Part shown: positions 18,372 through 25,313 of the stretch, one piece after another
Layout: each line of letters starts with the position of its first letter
Numbering within the stretch: the first letter of the stretch is position 1
Origin: G963665975 sp963665975
GTDB lineage: Bacteria > Bacteroidota > Rhodothermia > Rhodothermales > Bin80
Direction: 5' to 3'
NCBI GenBank assembly: GCA_963665975.1
Contig: OY762508.1
Coordinates: 3,782,001-3,846,000 of the forward strand
DNA length: 64,000 nucleotides
Notes under the pieces: generated by a model
What the model was told of the DNA's origin: nothing
Databases searched by the model: none
What the model saw: the letters and a program-made list of their open reading frames with translations, nothing else
Position numbers and translations under genes: made by a program

Positions 18372-18766
18372 TCATCCGGTAGGCAGCGTGTAGTTTACCA
18401 TCCAGTTGATGCCGACTCAGTCGGTCCATATTCCGTAGTACGCGCCCCAGAACGTCTCCTACAGCGGCATGAGGAGTGAGCCCCCTCGGACCGCTTTGCG
18501 AACGGCTTGTCGCACTGCTCCCGGCATTCGGCTTGGAAGGCGAAAGAGAAATTGTTGCCTACCAAGATGGGCGGGCCGGAGTCGGACTTGTCACTTCCCA
18601 TCAGGATGCCCGATCCGATTGGCAGCACGACGTGCATGACGAGCTTCTTTTCCGCATCTGACACGGGCATGTCGGGCGGAGTGTCGGTGGATGCCAGGAA
18701 CGACACGAATTCGCCCCCGAAGACCGACAGGTAGAATTCGAGCGCGTCACGGCAGCAAATCATCAA
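18372..18766 (-). pseudogene. Broken VOC/PhnB-like glyoxalase-fold gene
   Basis: Reads CRDALEFYLSVFGGEF...DKKLVMHVVLP-type PhnB sequence up to NNFSFAFQAECREQCD, where the frame shifts. The other frame continues GSLLMPL, TAG, ETFWGAYYGIWTD, TGA, VGINWMVNY. One frameshift, two in-frame stops and a missing N-terminal strand mark it as dead. It lies at the left edge of the mobile block. Confidence 0.78.
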
Positions 18767-19117
18767 GTAAGCGAGCGCTCAAGGCCATAGGACAAGTCAG
18801 GATGCATTCGTCGGGTGCATGGCTAAAGACAGAGAATCGGTTCGAGGAGATATTGGGACAGCTTCAGGATCTGCCTGCCGAGGTCAGCCGGCAAGGTCCC
18901 TACGAACGAGCGCCTGTACTGACTGCTATGCGGCCTCTGTCTGGTAGACGGGGATCCCTACTTTGTCAGGGACACCCTGCAAAACATGTGTATTCCGACG
19001 AATTCGGCCGCTTTGGTCCGGTTCAGCACCGCATACGTTACGGCACTTCCGGACCGCACCACATTGGCTAGGTATCTGTTTACTATCTCTTGGGATACAG
19101 AGATGTGGTGCGCCGAT
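18767..19117 (+). other. Decayed sequence upstream of the interrupted recombinase
   Basis: Should contain the N-terminal domain of the tyrosine recombinase that follows, but no recognisable homologous frame remains. Confidence 0.3.
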
Positions 19118-19266
19118 TCCCCGACACATCTAATCCACTTCGACGGCGAGCGCGTCTGTGAACTGGCTGGCCTTCGGTGGCGGGATTGCCAGGAGCGCAA
19201 GGAGGGCGGGCAGTTGACGCTCTCCGGAAAGGGCGAGCAAACTCGCACCGTGCTTGTAGGCCGCGC
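19118..19266 (+). pseudogene. Tyrosine recombinase, 5' part, interrupted by the IS66 composite transposon
   Basis: Reads LIHFDGERVCELAGLRWRD then GGQLTLSGKGEQTRTVLV. This matches the first catalytic Arg (GxRxsEL..L.W.D) and the beta-hairpin Lys (GKG..TR) of phage-type integrases. The frame stops at the inserted element. When the 8.4-kb insert and one copy of GGCCGCGC are removed, it continues without a break into the fragment at 27653 (TVLVGRATWQALHILRN), which shows that the two are one gene. The N-terminal half is not recognisable upstream. Confidence 0.82.
19259..19266 (+). repeat. 8-bp target duplication GGCCGCGC, left copy
   Basis: Directly abuts the outer end of the left IS66 relic and recurs exactly at 27645-27652 next to the outer end of the right IS66 copy. 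Eight bases is the normal IS66 duplication length. Confidence 0.9.
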
Positions 19267-19355
19267 GTAAGCGTCCGGCGAAATGCATCTTGCTTTGAGT
19301 CTCTGGCGGGTCGGAGCTTTGGTTCATCTACCGTAAGAACCAAAGCACATCCTTC

Positions 19356-19421
19356 ATGCACAAGCCCAGACGCACCGCGGAGGAGATGTTCCCGCTGGTC
19401 GAACAATACCTGCAAGGTTGA
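19356..19421 (+). pseudogene. IS66 tnpA stub
   Basis: 22 codons, MHKPRRTAEEMFPLVEQY, matching the start of the right-hand tnpA (MGAPRRTAKEMYPLVELY). Cut off by the internal deletion. Confidence 0.8.
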
Positions 19422-19894
19422 AGCCCTGGCTGGAGGCAAACAGGGGGTTGCCCAAAAGTCCGTGGGGTCAAGCGACACATTACATGCTCGGCCTTTGGCC
19501 AAGGCTAACCCGATACCTGGAAGAGGGCCGGGTCGAGCTGGACAACAACTTGATCGAAAACGCCCTGCGCCCGTTAGCGTTGGGAAGGAAGAACTACTTG
19601 TTTGCGGGATCGCATGATGCAGCCCTGCGGGCGGCCATGTTGTATTCGCTACTTGGCACGTGCAAGCTCCACGGAGTCAATCCCCAAGAGTGGCTGACAG
19701 ACGTGTTCCAGCGCATCCCGATGCATCCTGCCAAGCGCGTCGAGGAACTCTTGCCCCATCACTGGCAGAAGGCCGGCAAGCTGACAGAGGCAAAGCGGCA
19801 TAATAACCCGATGCCGAGTGTCCCGGTACCGGCAAGCCCAACTGTTTCTCACTTCCCGTCCTGCACGCTTCGGCAAAGCCGCAGTTGCCTTTAA
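19415..19894 (+). pseudogene. tnpC: IS66 tnpC 3' remnant
   Basis: Begins at the deletion junction with LKPWLEANRGLPKSPWG and runs through the conserved C-terminal region RVELDNNLIENALRPLALGR, KNYLFAGSHDAA and LLGTCKLHGVNP. The Glu of the DDE triad (N-x-x-E) is within NNLIENA, but the earlier Asp residues are gone. It differs from the right copy by scattered substitutions and by one base near the end, so its frame runs on past the usual stop. Confidence 0.85.
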
Positions 19895-19917
19895 CCTGTA
19901 CTTTACCAGACGGTTAC

Positions 19918-19985
19918 CGAAGATCTGCTGCTGGCGCGCAGCGACGGCCGCTATCTGAAAATCCTGAAGCAGATGGCATGTGCCG
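19918..19985 (+). pseudogene. Possible IstB-like ATPase fragment
   Basis: About 20 codons, DLLLARSDGRYLKILKQMA, resemble the region before the Walker B motif of IS21 IstB proteins (LL.AR.DG.Y.K.L.Q.A). The similarity stops abruptly. It is too short to be sure and differs from the complete istB at 30216. Confidence 0.3.
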
Positions 19986-20093
19986 GACGCTTACGCTTGT
20001 TCAGCGTACGATCCATCGGACACATTCTGCACGATCGACGGCTTGGCAGTCCACGAAATTAACCCCTCTCCTCTGCACCACGGATCCTAAGTC

Positions 20094-20510
20094 TCAATCA
20101 GGTAGCTTCCGGGGAGGCAACCATATGAGGCTCATTCTGCGCAATTCATTGTATACACGATTGATCTCTGCTACGGCCTCGGGGTCTTGGGAAAACCGAC
20201 GCTTCCTTAGTCGGTAATTCCAAAGGAAGATCAAGTCGCACCTAAGGCTTATGAATGCGAGTATGACCGCATTCATGTACATTTGCCAACTTGCCTGTAA
20301 GTAGAAACCCATAATACCCCACCAGTCAAGTATTTCGGTGGCGCGGTGTCCGGATTTAAACACATTATAGAATCCTCTCCAGTGCGCATACGACACGAAT
20401 AGCAAGAAAAACAACGGTCCAGCCCACCGTAAAAATCTCCCTATTGGGAGAGCAAAATGAATTTGCCACAAAGTACGCTCTTTGCTCCAGCGTCTACTAG
20501 TATCAGCCAT
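20094..20510 (-). CDS. Small membrane protein beside the cysteine-rich lipoprotein
   Basis: 138 residues, no family recognised. A basic N-terminus (SRRWSKERTLWQ) leads to a first membrane helix at about 25-43 (FLRWAGPLFFLLFVSYAH), a loop, then one or two further hydrophobic segments at about 62-97 (WWGIMGFYLQ; YMNAVILAFISL), and a basic cytoplasmic tail (YRLRKRRF). It starts 42 bases after the stop of the lipoprotein gene on the same strand, so the two are probably one operon. Base composition is more AT-rich than the chromosome around it. By position it could be an immunity, export or anchoring partner of the lipoprotein; that is inference from context only. Confidence 0.6.
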   Translation of the reverse strand: MADTSRRWSKERTLWQIHFALPIGRFLRWAGPLFFLLFVSYAHWRGFYNVFKSGHRATEILDWWGIMGFYLQASWQMYMNAVILAFISLRCDLIFLWNYRLRKRRFSQDPEAVAEINRVYNELRRMSLIWLPPRKLPD

Positions 20511-20552
20511 AGTAGCACCTCATGCGTATCGGTTTAACACAGCGGCCAAGAT

Positions 20553-21533
20553 TTAATTATCGTCACCACACATAATGCAGTCGGTCCGGTTCTTGCAGTC
20601 CTCTTTGCATTGATTCCATCTATGTATAACCACATAGGCATCATAAGCATTAATTCCGATCCAATATGCAACGCAAGCCGCCATACCTATTACATTTCCG
20701 ATTACACCTGTCACTATCCCACATAATCCAGCCTGTGCGGTGTGGTGCACAGCATGGCTGAGTACATACCCATTATCTGCATTCCAACATATATCCAAGC
20801 ATGTCTCGCATTCGATACAGCACGATGGGCATTCCTGTTGTACAAAAGCAGGAGACGCGGATAACGCGAGAAAGGAAGGAACAAGACTGGCCTGTTGCAC
20901 CTCTACTACTTGCTGGGTGTCCTGAGGGGCACAAGTGCCTTGTCCTAAAAGACCGTTGCCGAAAATTTCCTCATAGGAACTCTGTAAAATAGGGCGCCAT
21001 CCCGTGGTATCTATTACGCCATTCGTAGATTCCTCAACCAATTGTTCTGCAAGCCCTGTCAGAAGGATTTCCATTGCCTCGAAGTAGGCCAGAGGCACAA
21101 AGGGTTCCATGGCTTTCTGTAGATTCAGCTCGTTGTCCTCCATCCATGCAGCCATAACCTGTTGGTCTTTTGTTGCATTTGTATCTGTCACCCTCTTGTC
21201 TAGTTCTGAATCCGAATAATTTAGATCGATGTGATGAGCAATCGGAATATCTTCGAACAGTTTATCCAAACGTGCAAAAACCTTTTCCTTTTCATCCTCT
21301 TCCATCGTCTGCAAGGCAGTCCTAGCCTGTGTAAGCGTTCGCCATTGAATTTCGGCCATGGCCGTGAGGTAATCTTCGGAGGACTTCAGGGTCTCCGGCG
21401 CAGGCAAAACCTGTTCAAGCTTCGGTGCTTCAGACACAGACGTATCTACTAGGGTATCCTGGCATCCCCACAGAACGAAGCTGATAGTGAGAATGGCACA
21501 ACAGGAAAGCGTGGTCAACCAAAGTTTGAACAT
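20553..21533 (-). CDS. Cysteine-rich lipoprotein with bacteriocin-like C-terminus
   Basis: 326 residues, no known family matched with certainty. Residues 1-23 are a signal sequence ending VLWGC, giving a likely lipidated Cys24. Residues 25-200 are polar and helical with almost no cysteine. A low-complexity linker follows (about 201-232). Residues 235-322 contain 12 cysteines (235, 238, 239, 242, 245, 249, 271, 287, 309, 313, 319, 322) around a glycine-rich hydrophobic core at 266-303 (AGLCGIVTGVIGNVIGMAAC). This order, a helical domain followed by a Cys-rich amphiphilic domain, resembles halocin C8-type precursors in which the N-terminal part is the immunity protein. Alternative: a structural surface lipoprotein. 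A strong promoter lies directly upstream and a small membrane protein directly downstream. AT-rich compared with the chromosome, suggesting transfer. Confidence 0.6.
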   Translation of the reverse strand: MFKLWLTTLSCCAILTISFVLWGCQDTLVDTSVSEAPKLEQVLPAPETLKSSEDYLTAMAEIQWRTLTQARTALQTMEEDEKEKVFARLDKLFEDIPIAHHIDLNYSDSELDKRVTDTNATKDQQVMAAWMEDNELNLQKAMEPFVPLAYFEAMEILLTGLAEQLVEESTNGVIDTTGWRPILQSSYEEIFGNGLLGQGTCAPQDTQQVVEVQQASLVPSFLALSASPAFVQQECPSCCIECETCLDICWNADNGYVLSHAVHHTAQAGLCGIVTGVIGNVIGMAACVAYWIGINAYDAYVVIHRWNQCKEDCKNRTDCIMCGDDN

Positions 21534-21568
21534 GGTGATGTCTGGATTGGCAATTAGGAGGCCGAAAA

Positions 21569-21597
21569 AGTATAGCTAATCGTTGCTGGCTTGTCAA
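21569..21597 (-). promoter_or_regulatory. Sigma-70-like promoter of the cysteine-rich lipoprotein
   Basis: On the minus strand TTGACA (21597-21592) and TATACT (21574-21569) are separated by exactly 17 bases, a perfect -35 and a one-mismatch -10. The start site would fall near 21562, about 29 bases before the ATG at 21533. An AT-rich stretch with T-runs lies just upstream of the -35, like an UP element. This is the classic proteobacterial form rather than the TAnnTTTG type used in Bacteroidota. Confidence 0.7.
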
Positions 21598-21600
21598 GAC

Positions 21601-21700
21601 TCGTTTGAAAAACAAAATCAAGCCGTACTACTCCAACCCTGCAGAATCGCTCGTTTGAAAAATAAAATCAAGCCGTACTACTCCAACCCTGCAGAATCGC
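21601..21700 (+). repeat. 50-bp perfect-phase tandem duplication
   Basis: Two adjacent 50-base copies (21601-21650 and 21651-21700) differ at one position (C versus T at 21612/21662). They start 3 bases upstream of the -35 element of the lipoprotein promoter, so they may carry regulator sites. Confidence 0.92.
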
Positions 21701-21708
21701 TTGATTTT
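21664..21708 (+). repeat. Perfect 10-bp inverted repeat with 25-base spacer
   Basis: AAAATCAAGC (21664-21673) and GCTTGATTTT (21699-21708) are exact reverse complements. One arm lies inside the second tandem copy. Could be an operator, a recombination site or the end of a small element. Confidence 0.7.
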
Positions 21709-21767
21709 ACAGGTCGCGTGTCCCCGGACCATGCGTGTTTCATGTGTGCTGTGCGATTGCGTACGCG

Positions 21768-21860
21768 TTAGTGATTCTGCCTTACCACCGTTCGGGTTGC
21801 GGATTTGCATGACTGCAACATGGGCAATGTCATCTGCCAGGCTCGTTTTGGAGATTGCCA
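21768..21860 (-). repeat. Degenerate dispersed repeat, copy A
   Basis: Similar (about two thirds identical by eye) to 32220-32311. Read on the minus strand both copies end in a related tail: LPMLQSCKSATRTVVRQ here and LPALKSCKFADQMVVRQ in copy B, each followed by two residues and a stop, which hints at decayed 3' ends of one gene family. A 7-bp hairpin TGCCAGG/CCTGGCA (21857-21875) follows. Confidence 0.5.
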
Positions 21861-22250
21861 GGCGACACCTGGCATCTAACGTCATATGGGGGTGCGCCAG
21901 GAGAAGCTGGCAGGATATAGCGGGTGCAAGTCCCGTGGTATGAAGCTGCAACCAGGCACATATCTCCTTGATCTGAGCGCGGTCACCCGTGAGGGTGGAC
22001 GCGAAGCCTCGGTAAAGGCGCGTGTGGCCAGGGCTATAGAGCACCGAAAGGACGGTATTCAGGTCGCCGAGGCTTTCCCCATGGTCGAAGGCAACATGGA
22101 TATTCCCGCAATGGTGAGGGGATACCAGGCCTGCGGTGTCGAAGACCCTATGGACGCATGTACATATCCTGTCGGAACCTGGGAGGTCTCCACCTTGCCC
22201 TGTGGTCGTGCAGGGACGCAAAGGGAAGGCGCGCTGCGCCATAGCCGGAG

Positions 22251-23759
22251 ATGCACGAGGTGGAGAATTCAGATGAGGTCATACGAGCGATGAGCGCTGC
22301 GAACAAAGGGGAACTATCCCCGGCGGAGCGGCGGGAGCAAAGGACCTCAGCCGAGGGGAAACCGGAACGTCCGCACACGCACCAGGCGCAGGATTGGGCT
22401 CGCGTGTCACAGGGGATCGACCGGTTACGGCAATTCGTGAAACGGAAACCGAAGGAGCGTCTCACAACGCTACTGCACCACATCAACGTGGACTCCCTTA
22501 AGGCCGCTTTCTACGCGCTTAAGCGCGATGCGGCAGCCGGGGTGGACGGCGTAACGTGGGAGGCGTATGCGGAAGGACTGGAAAGCCGATTGGCAGACCT
22601 GTGTGACTGTGTACACAGCGGAGCGTATCGGGCGACGCCGTCACGGCGGGTAGAGATACCCAAGCCAGACGGTGGTACACGACCGCTTGGCATCGCAGCT
22701 CTGGAGGACAAGATTGTCCAGAAAGCGGTGGTGAAGTGTATCCTGACGCCTATTTACGAGGCGGAGTTTCACGGATTCAGCTATGGGTTTCGGCCGGGGC
22801 GGGGCGCACATGATGCGCTTGACGCGTTGGCCTATGTGATCGAGCGTCGGAAGGTCAGCTTCATAGTGGACGCCGACATCCGCAAGTTCTTTGACATGGT
22901 GGATCAGGAGTGGTTACTCCGCTTTCTGAAGCATCGTATTGGAGACAAGCGCGTGATACGTCTGATCACCAAGTGGTTGAAAGCAGGTGTGATGGAGGGA
23001 CATCAATGGCAGGAGAGTACGAGAGGCACACCACAGGGTGCCGTCATTTCTCCGGTACTCGCCAATGTCTATCTCCACTACGTGCTGGATCTCTGGTTTC
23101 AGGCGTGGCGCTCATCACAGCAAGTGCGAGGAGAGGCGTACATCATCCGCTATGCGGATGATTTCGTGGTGGGATTCCAGTACAAACGGGAGGCGAGACG
23201 TTTTCTGCGGCAACTGCGGGAGAGGCTCGAGAAGTTCGGGCTTAGCCTGCACCCCGACAAGACGCGCCTGTTGGAATTTGGGCGTTTTGCGGAGACGGAT
23301 CGCAGGAGGCGGGGCTTGGGCCGCCCGGAGACGTTCGACTTTCTGGGTTTTACACACTATTGCCGTAAGACACGAAAGGGACGCTTCGGGCTGGGCCGTA
23401 AGCCGATCGCCAAGCGGATGTCCCGCTTTCTGAAGCGGGTGAAGGTGGAACTGACGCGTTGCATGCATCGACCGGTGCAGGAGACGGGGCAGTGGCTGGG
23501 ACGGGTACTCAACGGCTGGCTGAACTATTATGCCGTGCCGACGAGCATGCGGTACCTTCGTCGCTGCTACCACCGATTGAGCTGGATATGGATGCGTGTA
23601 TTGCGACGACGGTCTCAAAAGGATCGTACGGACGAGGCACGTATGAACACACTCGTGGCACGGTACTGGCCGAAGCTGGAGATCCGACACCCATGGCCGA
23701 ACACACGATTTGCCGTCACGCACGACGGTGTAACCCGAGGCAAGAGCCGGATGCGTTAA
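22251..23759 (+). CDS. ltrA: Group II intron reverse transcriptase/maturase
   Basis: 502 residues; an ATG at 22290 is an alternative start. It directs splicing and target-primed reverse transcription of its intron RNA. Reverse-transcriptase blocks: AAAGVDGVTWEAY, RRVEIPKPDGGTRPLGI, SYGFRPGRGAHDAL, DADIRKFFDMVD, RGTPQGAVISPVLANVYLH and the catalytic YADD at 301-304, then LHPDKTRLLEFGR and the maturase X domain ending near LNGWLNYYAVP. No HNH endonuclease domain follows, as in intron types that target single-stranded DNA or replication forks. The stop codon falls within the domain V hairpin. Confidence 0.92.
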   Translation: MHEVENSDEVIRAMSAANKGELSPAERREQRTSAEGKPERPHTHQAQDWARVSQGIDRLRQFVKRKPKERLTTLLHHINVDSLKAAFYALKRDAAAGVDGVTWEAYAEGLESRLADLCDCVHSGAYRATPSRRVEIPKPDGGTRPLGIAALEDKIVQKAVVKCILTPIYEAEFHGFSYGFRPGRGAHDALDALAYVIERRKVSFIVDADIRKFFDMVDQEWLLRFLKHRIGDKRVIRLITKWLKAGVMEGHQWQESTRGTPQGAVISPVLANVYLHYVLDLWFQAWRSSQQVRGEAYIIRYADDFVVGFQYKREARRFLRQLRERLEKFGLSLHPDKTRLLEFGRFAETDRRRRGLGRPETFDFLGFTHYCRKTRKGRFGLGRKPIAKRMSRFLKRVKVELTRCMHRPVQETGQWLGRVLNGWLNYYAVPTSMRYLRRCYHRLSWIWMRVLRRRSQKDRTDEARMNTLVARYWPKLEIRHPWPNTRFAVTHDGVTRGKSRMR

Positions 23760-23814
23760 CGCGCACGTCCGGATCTGTGAGGGAGGCCCGGGGCAACCCG
23801 GGCCTCTACTCGAT
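23742..23814 (+). ncRNA. Group II intron domains V and VI
   Basis: GAGCCGGATGCG pairs with CGCACGTCCGG around a TTAA loop, as in domain V with its AGC triad and bulge. Then GGCCCGGG/CCCGGGCC around CAA forms domain VI. They mark the 3' end of the ribozyme. Confidence 0.7.
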
Positions 23815-23922
23815 CATGAAGGCCGGGGTGCTAAACTCCTCCAGAGCTTCCTGCAAGTGGAGCTAAGCCGGATGTGGAGCATCTCCCGACTGCCCGGATC
23901 CGCAAGCGGTGGTGACAGCACA

Positions 23923-25008
23923 CTATGCGTGCGCTACGGCACACGCTTCCGCTGCGGTTGGGGTCGATCTGTGGAACAGGTCTGGTCTATAGGCTACATT
24001 CCGTTTCCATATGCTCCAGAGTACCGCCAGGATCTTGCGCTGTGTGTTGAGCCTGGCACGGGTGACATTGTAGCCCGTATGGGCTAGGGATGCTTCATAG
24101 AACCGTGATACCTCGTTGGGCGCGCTCATCCGCGTCGCAATTTGCCAGGTGCGATAGCTCACTGCCTTGAGCTCTCCGTTGCCAGCCCGGTCCAGGCGCT
24201 TGTACGCCAACGGCCTGCCGCCCGTGCTGCGGTCCACAATGCCCAGCTTGCAATAGCGCCACAACTTCTGCTTGGTCGCAAACCGATGCGGTGTCTGGAT
24301 AAAGGCATCGAACACATGCGCCCCAATTGGACCCATGCCAGCCATCTTCATAAACTCCTTGATCTCCGGATACCGCCGACCCAACCGAAGCATAGCGACG
24401 CGCGCCTCCTCCTGGGCCTCAAGCGTAGCATCCAGTATTGCATACAGATGCAATAGCATGCTACGGCGCACCCCCTCGGGTACCTGTGCCAGATAGAACG
24501 CCCGGTGCTGCGTGCTGTAGACACGCGCACCATCTACGCGCAGCACGCCGGTGTTCTGGTATTTGGCCTTGATCCGAACCTTCAGGCTCCGTTGCTGGTC
24601 TCGCAGATCCAGATAGTGCTGCACAGCGCTCTTGAAGATCGCCCGATGGTCTTGTTCCGGGTGGTACACCGGCTTGAGTTCACCGAGCCGCAACAGACGG
24701 CACAGGTTGTAGGCGTCCTCATAATCGTTCTTGTGCGGATTGACGCTGATGAGGGCGTTCTGAGGCGGATCACACACGATGAGCTCGTCTACGTAATCCC
24801 GAAGCGCCCCCGCAAGCCATCCGGCAAGCGAGGATTCTTCTAACGCTAATTCCTTCCTTCGCGCCTTCATGGCCACGATGTGGCTGATCAACGCGGCTTC
24901 CGATGTCGGAAGCCGCTCGCTGAACAACAGCTTGCCCCGCGTATCCATGCCCGCCAATACGCAGTGACGGACATGGGCATCCAGGCCAAGGTAAACGATC
25001 TTTCGCAT
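23923..25008 (-). CDS. IS110-family transposase
   Basis: 361 residues. The N-terminal RuvC-like DEDD domain begins VYLGLDAHVRHCVLAG with the first Asp at residue 10, then LALEESS, VCDPPQNALI and HKNDYEDAYNLCRLLR. The C-terminal transposase-20 part has MAGMGPIGAHVFDAFI and KQKLWRYCKLG. IS110 enzymes recombine via a circular intermediate and leave little or no inverted repeat, so the exact ends cannot be read here. About 190 bases of non-coding sequence precede the gene, as expected for members using an upstream guide RNA. The reading frame is complete, so it may be active. Confidence 0.9.
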   Translation of the reverse strand: MRKIVYLGLDAHVRHCVLAGMDTRGKLLFSERLPTSEAALISHIVAMKARRKELALEESSLAGWLAGALRDYVDELIVCDPPQNALISVNPHKNDYEDAYNLCRLLRLGELKPVYHPEQDHRAIFKSAVQHYLDLRDQQRSLKVRIKAKYQNTGVLRVDGARVYSTQHRAFYLAQVPEGVRRSMLLHLYAILDATLEAQEEARVAMLRLGRRYPEIKEFMKMAGMGPIGAHVFDAFIQTPHRFATKQKLWRYCKLGIVDRSTGGRPLAYKRLDRAGNGELKAVSYRTWQIATRMSAPNEVSRFYEASLAHTGYNVTRARLNTQRKILAVLWSIWKRNVAYRPDLFHRSTPTAAEACAVAHA

Positions 25009-25198
25009 GTACGACCTCCCCGTAGTATGAGTGAATGACCATGTACGGTACGGAGCTCGCGACCGTTTTTCATATTACCTCCTCCCTCGAGTCGCGCCGA
25101 CGCGCATAACGTTAGGGAGCTGGCATGCCAGCTCCCAGCCGTAATCGGTCCATCCCCCTGGGACACGCTTACCCGGCTCAGTGTCCGGCGCGTGCGGG
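25009..25198 (-). ncRNA. Candidate IS110 guide (bridge) RNA region
   Basis: 190 non-coding bases between the transposase start and the inner end of IS66. Contains a perfect 22-bp palindrome at 25115-25136 centred on GGCATGCC, which would fold into a long stem. IS110 elements of the group with upstream non-coding ends make a structured RNA from this position that binds target and donor DNA. The assignment rests on position and structure only; loops were not matched to a target. Confidence 0.4.
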
Positions 25199-25313
25199 GT
25201 AAGCGTCCGGTCAAGTACAGGTTAAAGGCAACCGCGGCTGTGCCGAAGAGTGCCGGACGGGGAGGCAGGGAACTGTTGGACTTGGCGTTCCCGGGACACT
25301 TGTTATCTGGCTA

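Larger units (their letters stand above)
19267..19917 (+). mobile_element. IS66 deletion relic (651 bp)
   Basis: Keeps both IS66 ends: the outer GTAAGCGTCCGG at 19267 and an inner end, which read inward is GTAACCGTCTGGTAAAGTAC, at 19917. In between, about 1.8 kb has been lost, joining the first codons of tnpA to the last third of tnpC near 19415. The inner end is nearly the same as that of the right copy (GTAAGCGTCCGGTCAAGTAC at 25199). With ends retained and no transposase, it could be moved in trans. Confidence 0.85.
21892..23814 (+). mobile_element. Group II intron with reverse-transcriptase ORF
   Basis: The 5' end GTGCGCCAGGAGAAG fits the GUGYG intron start. The 3' part has a domain V-like hairpin (AGC triad at 23743) and a GC-rich domain VI-like hairpin, with a proposed 3' end CTACTCGAT at 23814. 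About 1.92 kb in all, with one intron-encoded protein in the same direction. It sits inside the composite transposon, between the repeat block and IS110. No host gene is recognisable in the flanks. A short stem-loop lies 17 bases upstream of the insertion point. Confidence 0.82.

Noticed and set aside
21601..21700. Possible CRISPR-like direct repeats
   Set aside because: Only two units, no spacers between them and no cas genes; a simple tandem duplication.
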